64,000 nt of DNA from Streptomyces gossypii (lineage in GTDB: Bacteria; Actinomycetota; Actinomycetes; Streptomycetales; Streptomycetaceae): assembly GCF_025165795.1 (NCBI RefSeq), contig NZ_JAJAGO010000014.1, positions 124,001 through 188,000 on the forward strand, in the 5' to 3' direction. The notes under the pieces were generated by a model. That model had not been told where the DNA came from, made no database searches, and saw only the letters and a program-made list of their open reading frames with translations. Below are positions 34,815-43,432 of this stretch, one piece after another. Numbering within the stretch: position 1 is the first letter of the stretch; each line of letters begins with the position of its first letter. Made by a program: the position numbers and the translations under genes.

Positions 34815-35024
34815 GTGCCCTCCGTTGAACTCACGCCGCCCGAGGCCGCCCGCTGGGCCGCCCGTGCCGGACTTCCGCTGCCCGATGACCGCCACGCCGC
34901 GGTCGCCGCCACCGCCAACCACATCCACTCCGTCGTCGCGGTCCTGCGTGAGCTGGACTTCGGGGACACCCCGCCCGCCGGCGCCTACCGCGCCGGAAAG
35001 GAGAAGCACGATGCAGCCGTATGA
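34815..35024 (+). CDS. AtzG-like small subunit (DUF4089)
   Basis: The 69-residue protein is acidic-helical with AARAGLPLPDDRHAAVAATANHIHSVVAVLRELDFGDTPPAGAYR, the pattern of AtzG/DUF4089 proteins, which resemble the GatC subunit and wrap around a partner amidase. GTG at 34815 follows AGGAGA. Its 3' end overlaps the amidase start by 14 bases, which implies tight co-production of an AtzE-AtzG-like complex. Confidence 0.75.
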   Translation: MPSVELTPPEAARWAARAGLPLPDDRHAAVAATANHIHSVVAVLRELDFGDTPPAGAYRAGKEKHDAAV

Positions 35025-36402
35025 GCTGACCCTCGCCGACGCCGCGCAGCGGATCCGGGCCCGCCGGCTGTCCCCCGTCGAGCTGGTGGACTCGGTCCTC
35101 GACCGCATCGACCAGGTGGACCCGCACGTCGAGGCGTACGTCGCGGTCACCGCTGAGCAGGCCCGCGGCGCGGCACGGGAGGCCGAGCAGGAAGCGGCCC
35201 GCGGCGTGTTCCGGGGGCCGCTGCACGGCGTCCCGGCCGGGCTCAAGGACCTGATCGACGTCGCCGGTTCGCCCACCAGCGCCAGTTCCCGGGTCCGGGC
35301 CGGCCACCGCGCCGCCGCCGACAGCTCGGTCGCCGCCCGGCTGCGGGCCGCGGGCTCCGTCCTGGTCGGCAAGACCCACACCCACGAGTTCGCCTACGGC
35401 CTGACCACCCCGCAGACCGGCAACGCCTGGGACCGCGGCCGGGTCGCGGGAGGCTCCAGCGGCGGGTCCGCCGTCGCGGTGGCGGCCGGGGCGGCGACCT
35501 TCGCCCTCGGCACCGACACCGGCGGGTCGATCCGGGTTCCCGCCGCGCTGAACGGGGTCGTCGGCTTCAAGCCGACCTACGGGCTGGTGCCGCGCCACGG
35601 CGTCACGTCGCTGTCCTGGTCGCTGGACCACGTCGGCCCGGTCACCCGCACCGTCGAGGACGCTGCCCTGGTCCTGACCGTCCTCGCCGGGCACGACCCG
35701 CGTGACCCCGCCTCGCTGGACACCCCCGGCGTCGACCACCGGCCGGAACGGGAGCCGGACCTGGCGGGCGTGCGCGTCGGGGTGCCGCGCAATTACTACT
35801 TCGACCATGTCGACGCGGAGGTGGAGACCGCCGTCCGCCGGGGCATCGCGCAGCTGGAGACTCTCGGCGCCCATCTCGTCGAGATCGACATCCCGATGAC
35901 CCGTTACATCCAGGCCACCCAGTGGGGGCTGATGGTGCCGGAGGCCACCGCCTACCACGAGGGCACGCTGCGTACGGTCCCCGAGCTGTACCAGGCGGAC
36001 GTCCGCATCCTCCTGGAGGCCGGTGAACTGATGGGCGCGGGCGACTATCTGCGTGCCCAGCGCTCCCGGACGCTCATGCAGGAGGAATGGGCCCGCATTC
36101 TGGAGAAGGTCGACGTGATCGCCGCCCCGGCGGTCCCGATGACCGCGGTGAAGGCCGGTCAGGAGAACGTCACCTGGTCCGACGGCTCGACCGAGGCCGT
36201 CTCCGACGCGTACGTGCGTCTATCCTCCCCGGCCAACATCACCGGAGTGCCCGCTCTGGCCGTCCCGGTGGGCCACGACACGGCGGGCATGCCGATCGGC
36301 ATGCAGCTGCTCGGGCGGCCCTTCGGCGAGCGGCAGCTGCTGCGGGTGGGCCACGCCTACGAGCGGACGCAGTCCGCCCGATCGCTCCCGCCCGCCGCCT
36401 GA
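35011..36402 (+). CDS. Amidase signature enzyme (AtzE-like)
   Basis: The 463-residue amidase has the Ser-cisSer-Lys triad: Lys 79 in PAGLKDLIDV, Ser 149 in GGSSGGS and nucleophile Ser 173 in GTDTGGSIR. It hydrolyses a C-N amide bond; pairing with an AtzG-like protein points to the 1-carboxybiuret hydrolase-type (AtzEG) arrangement rather than GatA, although no atzD, atzF or urea-cycle genes are nearby. ATG at 35011 follows AAAGGAGAAG. A hairpin terminator follows the stop. Confidence 0.87.
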   Translation: MQPYELTLADAAQRIRARRLSPVELVDSVLDRIDQVDPHVEAYVAVTAEQARGAAREAEQEAARGVFRGPLHGVPAGLKDLIDVAGSPTSASSRVRAGHRAAADSSVAARLRAAGSVLVGKTHTHEFAYGLTTPQTGNAWDRGRVAGGSSGGSAVAVAAGAATFALGTDTGGSIRVPAALNGVVGFKPTYGLVPRHGVTSLSWSLDHVGPVTRTVEDAALVLTVLAGHDPRDPASLDTPGVDHRPEREPDLAGVRVGVPRNYYFDHVDAEVETAVRRGIAQLETLGAHLVEIDIPMTRYIQATQWGLMVPEATAYHEGTLRTVPELYQADVRILLEAGELMGAGDYLRAQRSRTLMQEEWARILEKVDVIAAPAVPMTAVKAGQENVTWSDGSTEAVSDAYVRLSSPANITGVPALAVPVGHDTAGMPIGMQLLGRPFGERQLLRVGHAYERTQSARSLPPAA

Positions 36403-36412
36403 GAGCGGCGGG

Positions 36413-36434
36413 CGGGCCGGACGGTTCCGGCCCG
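36413..36434 (+). terminator. Hairpin after the amidase gene
   Basis: CGGGCCGGA and TCCGGCCCG pair around a CGGT loop, starting 11 bases after the stop codon. Confidence 0.6.
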
Positions 36435-36569
36435 GCCCGTATGCCGTTCGGCTCCGGTCGGGATCAGGGCCGGATGCCCGCAGCGAGGAGACCGGCGAGG
36501 GGGCCCTGGCGCGGCCGTCGAGCCGGCATGCTCCTCCTAAACGCAATAACCGTGCTTTAAGGTGGAGTC

Positions 36570-37148
36570 ATGAGTCGTAAGCCGATGGTGCGCCCCGGCG
36601 GGCGCAGTGCACGGGTCCAGGCTTCGGTGCACACCGCTGTCCGCGAAATCCTGTCGGAGCGGGGCCGCGACGCGGTGACCGTCCCGCTGGTCGCCCAGCG
36701 CGCCGGAGTCACCCCCTCGACGATCTACCGCCGCTGGGGCGACCTTCAGGAGCTGCTGTCGGACGTCGCGGTGGAGCGCCTGAGGCCCGACACCGCGCCG
36801 GAGGGCCACGGCGACCTGCTGTCCGACCTGACGGCCTGGGCCGAACAGTTCCTCGACGAGATGTCGTCCCCCTCCGGCCGCGCCTACATCCGTGACGCTC
36901 TGCTCGGCGACCCGGACGGCAGCAACGCCGGTCAGTGCTCGGCCTACGCGGCCGAACAGGTCGACGTCATGCTCGCCCGCGCGATCGGCCGCGGGGAGAA
37001 CACTCCCGACGTCGAGACGGCGATGGACCGCGTGGTCGCCCCCATGATGTACCGCATCCTCTTCCGCCCGGCCGGACTCGACGCCGCGTACGCCCGTCGG
37101 CTCGTGACCGAGCTCCTCGACGCGGGCGAAGAACACCCCCTCCCATGA
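36570..37148 (+). CDS. TetR/AcrR family regulator
   Basis: The 192-residue protein has a TetR HTH (VTVPLVAQRAGVTPSTIYRRWGDLQELL, about residues 38-65) and a TetR_C helical domain ending in RRLVTELLDAGEE. It has no promoter-sharing partner of its own; the upstream sequence ACGCAATAACCGTGCTTTAA shares a GCTTTAA half-site with the 45-base palindrome between the MFS and amidase operons, so it may control all three units. ATG follows GGTGGAG. Confidence 0.88.
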   Translation: MSRKPMVRPGGRSARVQASVHTAVREILSERGRDAVTVPLVAQRAGVTPSTIYRRWGDLQELLSDVAVERLRPDTAPEGHGDLLSDLTAWAEQFLDEMSSPSGRAYIRDALLGDPDGSNAGQCSAYAAEQVDVMLARAIGRGENTPDVETAMDRVVAPMMYRILFRPAGLDAAYARRLVTELLDAGEEHPLP

Positions 37149-37306
37149 TCCAGATTCTGCGCCGCTCGCGCAGGGGAATCGCCCGGCTTTTCCATGGCGC
37201 CGGGATCTCCCTTCCCGCCTGATCCGTGTGTGTCCCGGGTCGGCGGCGCGGCTGAAAGATTCACTCGTCCGAGCGATAATCGGATGACTGTCCGCAACAG
37301 GAGGGT

Positions 37307-37312
37307 TAGCGT
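37307..37312 (+). promoter_or_regulatory. Candidate -10 box, leaderless acetyltransferase mRNA
   Basis: TAGCGT is 7 bases upstream of GTG 37320, with ATGACT (37284-37289) as a -35 candidate 17 bases before it. The same TAGCGT spacing precedes the ribonuclease J gene. Confidence 0.4.
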
Positions 37313-37319
37313 CCGCATC

Positions 37320-38573
37320 GTGACCACTGTGGAATTCCATACCCTTCCCGAGGCGCATGTGGACCGCGCCCTGGACCACGCCCATCTCGTCTTCCACGAG
37401 ACACCCGAGGAGAAGACCCGCAAGCAGCACCGGGACCTGCTGCTGCGCTGCGAGCGCATCGGCGCGTACGAGGGTGACCGCCTGGTCGGGCTGGCCGCCG
37501 CGCTGCCCTTCCAACTCTCCGTCCCGGGCGGTGAGCTGCCCGTCGCCGGGCTGACGTTCGTCTCCGTCGCCCCCACCCACCGCAGGCGCGGCGTGCTCAC
37601 CGGGCTGCTCGACGAATCGGCGCGGCGCTGTGCGGTGAACGGGCAGCCGCTCTCCGTGCTGTGGGCGTCGGAGGCGGCGATCTACGGCCGCTTCGGCTTC
37701 GGTCCGGCCACCGGCGCGTACTCCGTGGAGATCGACTCCACCCGGCCGCTCGACCTGCGTCTCGCCCCCGACGAGCGCCCGCTGCGGCTGGTAGCCCCGG
37801 ACGAGGCACCGGCCCTGCTCGCCGCGGCGCACTCTGCGCAGCGGGCCGTACGCGCGGGCCGCATCGCCCGCGACGAGCACTGGTGGCGGGAGGAGGTCCT
37901 GCGGGAGGAGGACGAGGACTACAAGGAGCTGAGCCCGCCCAGGGTGGTGGTACTCGGTGGTGACGAGGTCCCGCCCGGCGGCGGCGCCCCGCGTCCCTCC
38001 GGCTACGCGGTCTACCGCACCCGTGGCGGGAACGAGGAGTTGCGCACCTCCGGCCTGGTGCAGGTGACCGAGCTGGAGGCGGACACCCCGGCGGTCGCCG
38101 CGTCCCTGTGGCGGTACCTCGTGTCCATCGACCTCACCGGACAAGTCCGCGCCCCCGGCCGCCCGCTGGACGACCCGCTGCTGCTCTTCGCGGCCGACCG
38201 CGACCAGGTCCGCGTCACCGATCAGTCCCCGGCTCTGTGGCTGCGTTTGACGGACCCGGCCACCGCGCTCACCGCCCGGTCCTGGGCAGCGCCGGTGGAT
38301 GTGGTGCTGGAGGTGACCGACGTGCGGCTGCCCGCCAACGCGGGCCGCTTCCGGCTGACCGCCGGACCGGCTGGCGCGACCTACCGGCCGACGTCCGACG
38401 CCGCCGAACTCGCCCTGGACATCCGGGAGCTCGGCGCCTGCTATCTGGGCGGCGCGGAGCTGACGCGAATGGTCCTGGCCGGTCTCGTCACCGAGCACAG
38501 TCCCGGCGCGGCGGCCCGGCTCGATGCCGCGCTGCGCACCACCTACCTTCCGCACGCAACCGACGGCTTCTGA
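37320..38573 (+). CDS. Eis-like GNAT N-acetyltransferase
   Basis: The 417-residue protein follows the enhanced-intracellular-survival (Eis) layout: an N-terminal GNAT domain with GLTFVSVAPTHRRRGVLTGLLDE (acetyl-CoA loop RRRGV), a second degenerate GNAT domain and a sterol-carrier-like C-terminal domain. Eis proteins acetylate amines of aminoglycosides and peptides; many Streptomyces paralogues have unknown targets. GTG at 37320 is chosen as a leaderless start; an ATG at 37284 or the AGGAGGG at 37299 with longer spacing leaves some doubt. A strong hairpin follows. Confidence 0.85.
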   Translation: MTTVEFHTLPEAHVDRALDHAHLVFHETPEEKTRKQHRDLLLRCERIGAYEGDRLVGLAAALPFQLSVPGGELPVAGLTFVSVAPTHRRRGVLTGLLDESARRCAVNGQPLSVLWASEAAIYGRFGFGPATGAYSVEIDSTRPLDLRLAPDERPLRLVAPDEAPALLAAAHSAQRAVRAGRIARDEHWWREEVLREEDEDYKELSPPRVVVLGGDEVPPGGGAPRPSGYAVYRTRGGNEELRTSGLVQVTELEADTPAVAASLWRYLVSIDLTGQVRAPGRPLDDPLLLFAADRDQVRVTDQSPALWLRLTDPATALTARSWAAPVDVVLEVTDVRLPANAGRFRLTAGPAGATYRPTSDAAELALDIRELGACYLGGAELTRMVLAGLVTEHSPGAAARLDAALRTTYLPHATDGF

Positions 38574-38591
38574 CCGGCGGCCTCCGACCAG

Positions 38592-38628
38592 CCCCCGGTG
38601 CCGGAAACGGCCCTACCGGCACCGGGGG
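38592..38628 (+). terminator. Hairpin after the Eis-like gene
   Basis: CCCCCGGTGCCGG and CCGGCACCGGGGG are perfect 13-base arms around an 11-base loop, 19 bases after the stop. Confidence 0.7.
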
Positions 38629-38673
38629 CGGCGGAGGTTCCCGCCGTCGATGCTCATCGCGGATACTGGCCGC

Positions 38674-39453
38674 ATGGACGAGACCGCTGTTGACGCCTAC
38701 CTCCGCCGCATCGGGGCCGACCGCCCCGCCGCCCCCGACAGCGCCGCGCTGCGGACCCTGCACCGCAGGCACCTGGTGGCCGTGCCCTTCGAGAACCTCT
38801 CGATCCATCGGGGCGAGGACATCGTGCTGGACGAGAAGGCGCTGCGGGCCAAGATAGTGGAGGGCCGACGCGGTGGTTTCTGTTACGAGCTGAACGGTTC
38901 CTTCGCCTCACTGCTCCGCGCCCTCGGCTACCAGGTGGGCCTGCTGGGCGCACGGGTGTACTCCGGCGAGCGGCTCAGCATCCCGCACAGCCATATGACG
39001 CTGCGGGTGGAGGCCGAGGACGGCTCGAGGTGGCTGGCCGACGTCGGCTTCGGGAAGCACAGCACCTACCCGCTGACCCTGGACGAACCCGGCGACCAGC
39101 AGGATCCGGGCGGGGAGTTCCGCATCGAGGAGGCGGACGAGGGCGATCTCGTCGTGCTGATGGACGGGAACCGCGAGTACCGGCTGGAGCGGCGGGCTCG
39201 CGCACTCGCCGACTTCGAGGGCGCCTGCTGGTACAACCGCACCTCGCCCGACTCGCACTTCACCCGGTCGCTGATCTGCTCCAGGCTGGCCGAGGACGGC
39301 GGCCGTATCACGCTCAGCGGACGGCAGTTGGTGACCACCGACGCCGACGGCGCGCGCTCCGAGCGCCACCTCGCCGAGGGGGAGGTGCTGGACGTCTACC
39401 GCACCCGCTTCGGCCTGGAACTGGACCGTGAGCCACAGGTGAAGGGCGCGTGA
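38674..39453 (+). CDS. nat: Arylamine N-acetyltransferase
   Basis: The 259-residue enzyme transfers acetyl from acetyl-CoA to arylamines or hydrazines. The catalytic triad is visible: Cys 70 in RRGGFCYELN, His 107 in HSHMTL and Asp 123 in LADVGFG; FENLSIHRG is the conserved N-terminal motif. Length is slightly under the usual 270-280. GATACT 7 bases before the ATG, with no ribosome site, suggests a leaderless message. Its stop overlaps the endonuclease V GTG by 4 bases. Confidence 0.92.
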   Translation: MDETAVDAYLRRIGADRPAAPDSAALRTLHRRHLVAVPFENLSIHRGEDIVLDEKALRAKIVEGRRGGFCYELNGSFASLLRALGYQVGLLGARVYSGERLSIPHSHMTLRVEAEDGSRWLADVGFGKHSTYPLTLDEPGDQQDPGGEFRIEEADEGDLVVLMDGNREYRLERRARALADFEGACWYNRTSPDSHFTRSLICSRLAEDGGRITLSGRQLVTTDADGARSERHLAEGEVLDVYRTRFGLELDREPQVKGA

Positions 39454-40256
39454 CCGTGCCAGTGCGCTCGGCAGCTCAGGCATCGCTGATGGCGCAGGCG
39501 GCGCAGGCGGCTCAGGGGCCGCAGCCGGGCTGGCCGGTGACCGAGGCGGAGGCGCTGGCGGTGCAGGACCAGCTGCGCGCCCGGGTCGAGTACGCCGATC
39601 ACAGCCCCGTGCCCGGTGCCCCGTGCACCCTGGTGGCCGGGGTCGACGTCGCCTATGACGACGAACGCGATCTGGTCGCGGCTGCGGCCGTGGTCCTCGA
39701 CGCAGCCACGCTGGAGGTGGTCGCCCAGGCGACCGCCCTCGCCCCGGTGTCCTTCCCGTATGTGCCCGGTCTGCTCGCCTTCCGCGAGATCCCCGCCGTG
39801 CTCGCCGCGCTGGAGCAGCTCGGGAGTGTGCCCGGCCTGGTGGTCTGCGACGGCTACGGCATGGCCCACCCGCGCCGCTTCGGACTGGCCAGCCATCTGG
39901 GGGTGCTGACCGGGCTGCCGACGATCGGCGTCGCCAAGTCGCCGTTCCTCTTCCGGCATGCGCCGGTGGGCGAACGGCGCGGTGACAGCGCGCCGCTGCT
40001 CGACGAAGGGCGGGGGCGCGGGGAGTGCGGACCGGACGGCGACGAGGGCGGTGACGAGGGCGGTGAGGAGGTCGGGCGCGCGCTGCGTACCCGTGAGGGC
40101 GTCAAGCCGGTGTACGTTTCCGTCGGCCACCGCACCGGGCTGGACGCCGCCTGCGCGCACACCCTGGCGCTGGCGCGGCACTACCGGCTGCCGGAGACCA
40201 CCCGCCGCGCCGACGCGCTCTGCCGCACGGCGCTGCGGGCCGCGCAGGGCACCTGA
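39450..40256 (+). CDS. nfi: Endonuclease V (deoxyinosine 3' endonuclease)
   Basis: The 268-residue protein has endonuclease V motifs: VAGVDVAYDDE with the first catalytic Asp, FPYVPGLLAFREIP (the wedge motif PYVPG and catalytic Glu), VVCDGYGMAHPRRFGLASHLG with the second Asp, and IGVAKSPF. It repairs deaminated adenine. An acidic low-complexity insert (GDEGGDEGGEE, about residues 193-203) interrupts the C-terminal part and lengthens it beyond the usual 220-235. The GTG start overlaps the nat stop. Confidence 0.88.
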   Translation: MTVPVRSAAQASLMAQAAQAAQGPQPGWPVTEAEALAVQDQLRARVEYADHSPVPGAPCTLVAGVDVAYDDERDLVAAAAVVLDAATLEVVAQATALAPVSFPYVPGLLAFREIPAVLAALEQLGSVPGLVVCDGYGMAHPRRFGLASHLGVLTGLPTIGVAKSPFLFRHAPVGERRGDSAPLLDEGRGRGECGPDGDEGGDEGGEEVGRALRTREGVKPVYVSVGHRTGLDAACAHTLALARHYRLPETTRRADALCRTALRAAQGT

Positions 40257-40277
40257 GGGATCACGGGACAGCCCTCA
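40256..40277. repeat. Dispersed 22-base element, copy 2
   Basis: Contains GGGATCACGGGACAGCCC, differing from the copy at 17809 in two positions. It begins at the last base of the endonuclease V stop codon, in the 44-base gap between two convergent genes. Confidence 0.6.
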
Positions 40278-40300
40278 GCCCGTACTTTCCCCGCTGCGGC

Positions 40301-41344
40301 TCAGCCGTGCCCGCCCGCCTCGGCCAAGGCGCGGACGCCCGGCGCGCAACGCTCCCGCAGCTCGGCCAGCTCCTCCGCCGGCAGCCGCAGAGCCGCCCCG
40401 CGCCGGGCCCCGTCGAGTGTCGCCGCTCCCCGTGCGAGCCAGTCCGGGTGCGGTGCGAAACCGGCGAAGGCGGCAAGCCGCGTCAGCTCCTCGCGTGGCG
40501 TGTCGAGCAGATCCTCGTACGACAGCGTGGTGCGCTGCCCGGCTGGAATCTCCGCCAGCCTGGCCACCCCTTCGGAGACGATCTGCGACCACAGCGCGCC
40601 GAACCCCGTCACCGGCATCGGCCGCTCCAGCAGCAGATCCGCGTCGAAGCGGTGGCGCAGCAGCCAGGTCAGGTCGGGCGGCAGTTCCGCCTCGCGCTCC
40701 GGGGTGAGCTCGGAGAGTGAACGGACTCCGGAGCGCCCGAAGATCTCCCGCAGCAGCGCGATCGAGCGGTAGCCGACGTGGCGGCTCATGGAGACGGCGC
40801 AGTCCGGGCCGTCCCGGAAGAGGTGCACGAACCTCGCGTGCGGGAAGGCCGCGCGCAGCCGGGGGATCGCCCCCAGGGAGTAGCCCGAGCGTTCGATCAC
40901 GGCCCGGCCGCCGCCGCAGCGCGCGCTCAGTACCTCGAACAGGGATTCGTACTGCTGGGCGGCCGGGCGCCGGGGGAGCGCGCGGATCTCCGGTTCGACG
41001 GCGTCCAGCAACCCGTCCGGGTCCTCGCTGAGATGGGGCAGCACCATCAGGCTCAGGGCGGGGATGCCGGTCTCCGCCGAGTAGCGCCCCGGATCCCGGA
41101 TGTAGAGGAACTCCGGGAGTGGCACCCCGCTGCGGGTCATCCGGTCGAAGAAGGCGTTCGGTTCGGCCAGGATCCGCCAGAACTCCTCCCCGGTGAACGG
41201 CGCCCGGGGCAGTGCGCCGTCGCCGAGCGAGGCGAACATCTCGTTGAGACTGAGCACGTCGGGGTGCAGGTTGATGATCCGCGACAGCGCGGACGACCCG
41301 CTGCGTCCGGTGCCGACGATGAAGGTCAGGGGGCGTTCGGGCAC
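40301..41344 (-). CDS. Sulfotransferase family protein
   Basis: The 347-residue protein has the PAPS-binding 5' loop FIVGTGRSGSSALSRIINLHP (residues 8-28) and a 3'-phosphate motif RFVHLFRDGPDCAVSMSRHVG, the signature of the Stf0/carbohydrate sulfotransferase-like fold. It would transfer sulfate from PAPS to a hydroxyl or amine; no sulfate-activation genes are nearby. Two GTG codons compete (41350 and 41344); the latter has the better distance from GGAG. No operon partner. Confidence 0.82.
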   Translation of the reverse strand: MPERPLTFIVGTGRSGSSALSRIINLHPDVLSLNEMFASLGDGALPRAPFTGEEFWRILAEPNAFFDRMTRSGVPLPEFLYIRDPGRYSAETGIPALSLMVLPHLSEDPDGLLDAVEPEIRALPRRPAAQQYESLFEVLSARCGGGRAVIERSGYSLGAIPRLRAAFPHARFVHLFRDGPDCAVSMSRHVGYRSIALLREIFGRSGVRSLSELTPEREAELPPDLTWLLRHRFDADLLLERPMPVTGFGALWSQIVSEGVARLAEIPAGQRTTLSYEDLLDTPREELTRLAAFAGFAPHPDWLARGAATLDGARRGAALRLPAEELAELRERCAPGVRALAEAGGHG

Positions 41345-41528
41345 ACTCACTCCGCTTGGTCGCTCCCGGCTCGGCTCTGCCGGGACTCTGCGCCGGACAT
41401 GACCGGCCACTGCTGGACCCTGCCCCGCGAGCGCCGCCGATACGCCCGGCCGGTACGCCGGCCCGGTACGCACCTTCCGGAACACGCAGCCCGTGCGCCC
41501 CCCCGTGTTGTCCGGTGCGCAACCGCCC

Positions 41529-41558
41529 TTGCCAGCCACCTCCCCGGGACCGTAGAAC
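41529..41558 (+). promoter_or_regulatory. Candidate promoter of the nitrilase-family gene
   Basis: -35 TTGCCA (41529-41534) and -10 TAGAAC (41553-41558) are 18 bases apart. The start would fall near 41565, about 23 bases before GTG 41588. Confidence 0.5.
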
Positions 41559-41587
41559 CGCAAGTCCCGAAGGAGGGGGTGTTGTGC

Positions 41588-42418
41588 GTGCGGATCGCGC
41601 TGGCGCAGGTGGACTGCGAACTGGGTGCCGTGCGGGCCAATGTGGACACCGCACGGCGTGTGGTCAGGGAAGCCGCCGCCCGCCGGGCGGACCTGGTGGT
41701 CTTCCCGGAGCTGAGCCTGCACGGCTACGCACTCGGCTCGGTGCCCGGTGACGAGTCGGTGGGCGCAGACGACCCCCGCCTCACCGAGCTGTCCGGGCAC
41801 GGTCCGGATGTGCTGATCGGACTGCACGAGGACGGCCGGATGCGCCGCTACAACTCCGCGGCGTACCTCTCCTCCGGCGCGCTGGTGCATACCCACCGCA
41901 AGCTGTATCTGCCGAACTACCTGGACTGGGAGGAGCGCAAGCATTTCAGCCCCGGACACGCGCTGCGCGCCTTCGACACCCGGCACGCCCGGGTGGCGAC
42001 GCTGATCTGCAACGACGCCTGGCAGCCCGTACTGCCCTGGCTGGCCGCACAGGACGGCGCCGAGATCCTGTTCGTGCCCACCAACAGCGCGGCCGGTCTC
42101 GCTCCCGGCGCCATCGACACCGCCGTCTACTGGCAGGACCTGCTGCTCAACATCGCCCGCCTGCAGCAGTGCTGGGTGGTTTTCGTGAACCGGGTCGGCG
42201 AGGAGGGGAAGGCGTCCTTCTGGGGCGGATCAAGAGTGCTGGACCCGTGGGGCACGGTGGTCGCGGAAGCGCCGCGCGGTGCGGAGTCGCTGACTGTGGT
42301 CGATCTGGACGTGGACGCGGTGCGGCGCAGGCGCCGGGAGATGCCGCTCATCGAGGAGGCGCGCTTCGGACTGGTCTCCCGCGAGGTGAACCGCCTGATG
42401 CGGGACGTCGCGGACTGA
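41588..42418 (+). CDS. Carbon-nitrogen hydrolase (nitrilase superfamily)
   Basis: The 276-residue protein has the Glu-Lys-Cys triad of the nitrilase superfamily: Glu in VVFPELSLHGYA, Lys in HRKLYLPNYLDW and Cys in ATLICNDAWQP. It resembles NAD synthetase glutaminase-like/beta-ureidopropionase-type amidases. GTG 41588 lies 8 bases after AGGAGGGGG; TTG 41582 is a less likely alternative. The DUF6282 gene begins about 75 bases downstream, past a candidate IclR operator. Confidence 0.85.
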   Translation: MRIALAQVDCELGAVRANVDTARRVVREAAARRADLVVFPELSLHGYALGSVPGDESVGADDPRLTELSGHGPDVLIGLHEDGRMRRYNSAAYLSSGALVHTHRKLYLPNYLDWEERKHFSPGHALRAFDTRHARVATLICNDAWQPVLPWLAAQDGAEILFVPTNSAAGLAPGAIDTAVYWQDLLLNIARLQQCWVVFVNRVGEEGKASFWGGSRVLDPWGTVVAEAPRGAESLTVVDLDVDAVRRRRREMPLIEEARFGLVSREVNRLMRDVAD

Positions 42419-42451
42419 GCCCGCCGCGGTCGACCGGGCCGCGGCGGTGGG

Positions 42452-42482
42452 GGTTGCCGCCGGAACAACAGCGGTTGCCGGT
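42452..42482. promoter_or_regulatory. Candidate IclR operator, copy 1
   Basis: A 31-base sequence (GGTTGC, then CAACAG, then GGTTGCCGGT) that matches the element upstream of the IclR gene at 24 of 31 positions. It contains GTTG-CAAC inverted half-sites and lies just upstream of or at the start of the DUF6282 gene. Confidence 0.55.
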
Positions 42483-42494
42483 CTCCCCGTACGG

Positions 42495-43343
42495 GTGCAG
42501 CCTGGCCCGGTGTTCGACCTCCATGTGCATGCCGCACCCGATGTGACGCCCCGGTCGGCCGACGACCATGACGTGGTCGCGGCCTACGCCGACGCCGGTT
42601 TCTCCGGGTGCGTCCTGAAGGCCCACTACGAGTCCACCGTCGGACGGGCGGCCGCCGCCTCCCGCGCCCACCCGCTGCGCGTCCACGGCGGCATCGCCCT
42701 CAACCAGCACACCGGCGGCGTCAACCCCGCAGCCGTCGCCGCCGCACTGGACGCGGGGGGCCGCATCGTCTGGATGCCCACCGCCGACGCGCACACCCAG
42801 CGCCGGGCCGGGCTCCCGAGCCTGTCCGCGGCCCGCAGGGAACTCTCCGCCGAATCCTATGCAATCCCGCCCGTCGCGGACCACGACGCGGGCGAGGACG
42901 TGCGCGCGGTCTGCCGTCTGATCGCCGAGGCGGACGCCGTGCTGGCCACCGGCCATCTCAGCACCCCGGAGGTCCGCTGGCTCCTGCCGACCGCCCGCGG
43001 ACTCGGCGTACGCAGGCTGCTGCTGACCCATCCCGGCTACACGGTGCCCGCCATGGCGGCCGGCGAGGCGGCGGAGCTGGCCTCGGCGACCGGTGCGCTC
43101 GCCGAGATCACCGCCTTCCAGCTGCTCCACCAGCCGGGGATGACGGCCGCGCGGCTGGCCGCCTACGCGTCACGGGTGGGGCTGGAGCATCTGGTGCTGT
43201 CCTCGGATGCCGGGCAGCCGGACTCACCGAGCCCGCCCGAAGCGCTGGAGCTGCTCCTCGACGTGCTGGCGCGCGAGGGGCTCGATCCGGGTGCGCTGCG
43301 GGCCTGCGCGTCGGAACACCCCGAGGCGCTGGTCGTCCTCTGA
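42495..43343 (+). CDS. DUF6282 family metal-dependent hydrolase-like protein
   Basis: The protein (282 residues from GTG 42495, 298 from GTG 42447) has DLHVHAAPDVTPRSADD at the front, LKAHYEST, VHGGIALNQHTGGVNP, ATGHLSTPEVRWLL, LLTHPGYTVP and LSSDAGQPDSPSP. This His/Asp pattern is an amidohydrolase/PHP-like TIM barrel, assigned to DUF6282. The substrate is unknown. The later start is preferred because the candidate IclR operator occupies 42452-42482. Its position between a C-N hydrolase and an IclR regulator suggests a small catabolic set. Confidence 0.8.
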   Translation: MQPGPVFDLHVHAAPDVTPRSADDHDVVAAYADAGFSGCVLKAHYESTVGRAAAASRAHPLRVHGGIALNQHTGGVNPAAVAAALDAGGRIVWMPTADAHTQRRAGLPSLSAARRELSAESYAIPPVADHDAGEDVRAVCRLIAEADAVLATGHLSTPEVRWLLPTARGLGVRRLLLTHPGYTVPAMAAGEAAELASATGALAEITAFQLLHQPGMTAARLAAYASRVGLEHLVLSSDAGQPDSPSPPEALELLLDVLAREGLDPGALRACASEHPEALVVL

Positions 43344-43374
43344 CAGACCCCAAGGGCCGAGGGGCGGGGCCGCA

Positions 43375-43405
43375 GGTTGCTGTGGAAGCAACAGGGGTTG
43401 TCGGT
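43375..43405. promoter_or_regulatory. Candidate IclR operator, copy 2
   Basis: Second copy of the 31-base element, 28 bases upstream of the IclR ATG. It contains GTTGC-TGTGGAA-GCAAC, a clean 5-base-arm dyad, followed by GGTTGTCGGT. Its position fits autoregulation. Confidence 0.6.
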
Positions 43406-43432
43406 GACGGAGTACGCGGTCATGCTCCTGAC

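Noticed and set aside
36537..38555. A 672-codon minus-strand frame
   Set aside because: Antisense to the TetR and Eis-like genes; no protein motif in its translation.
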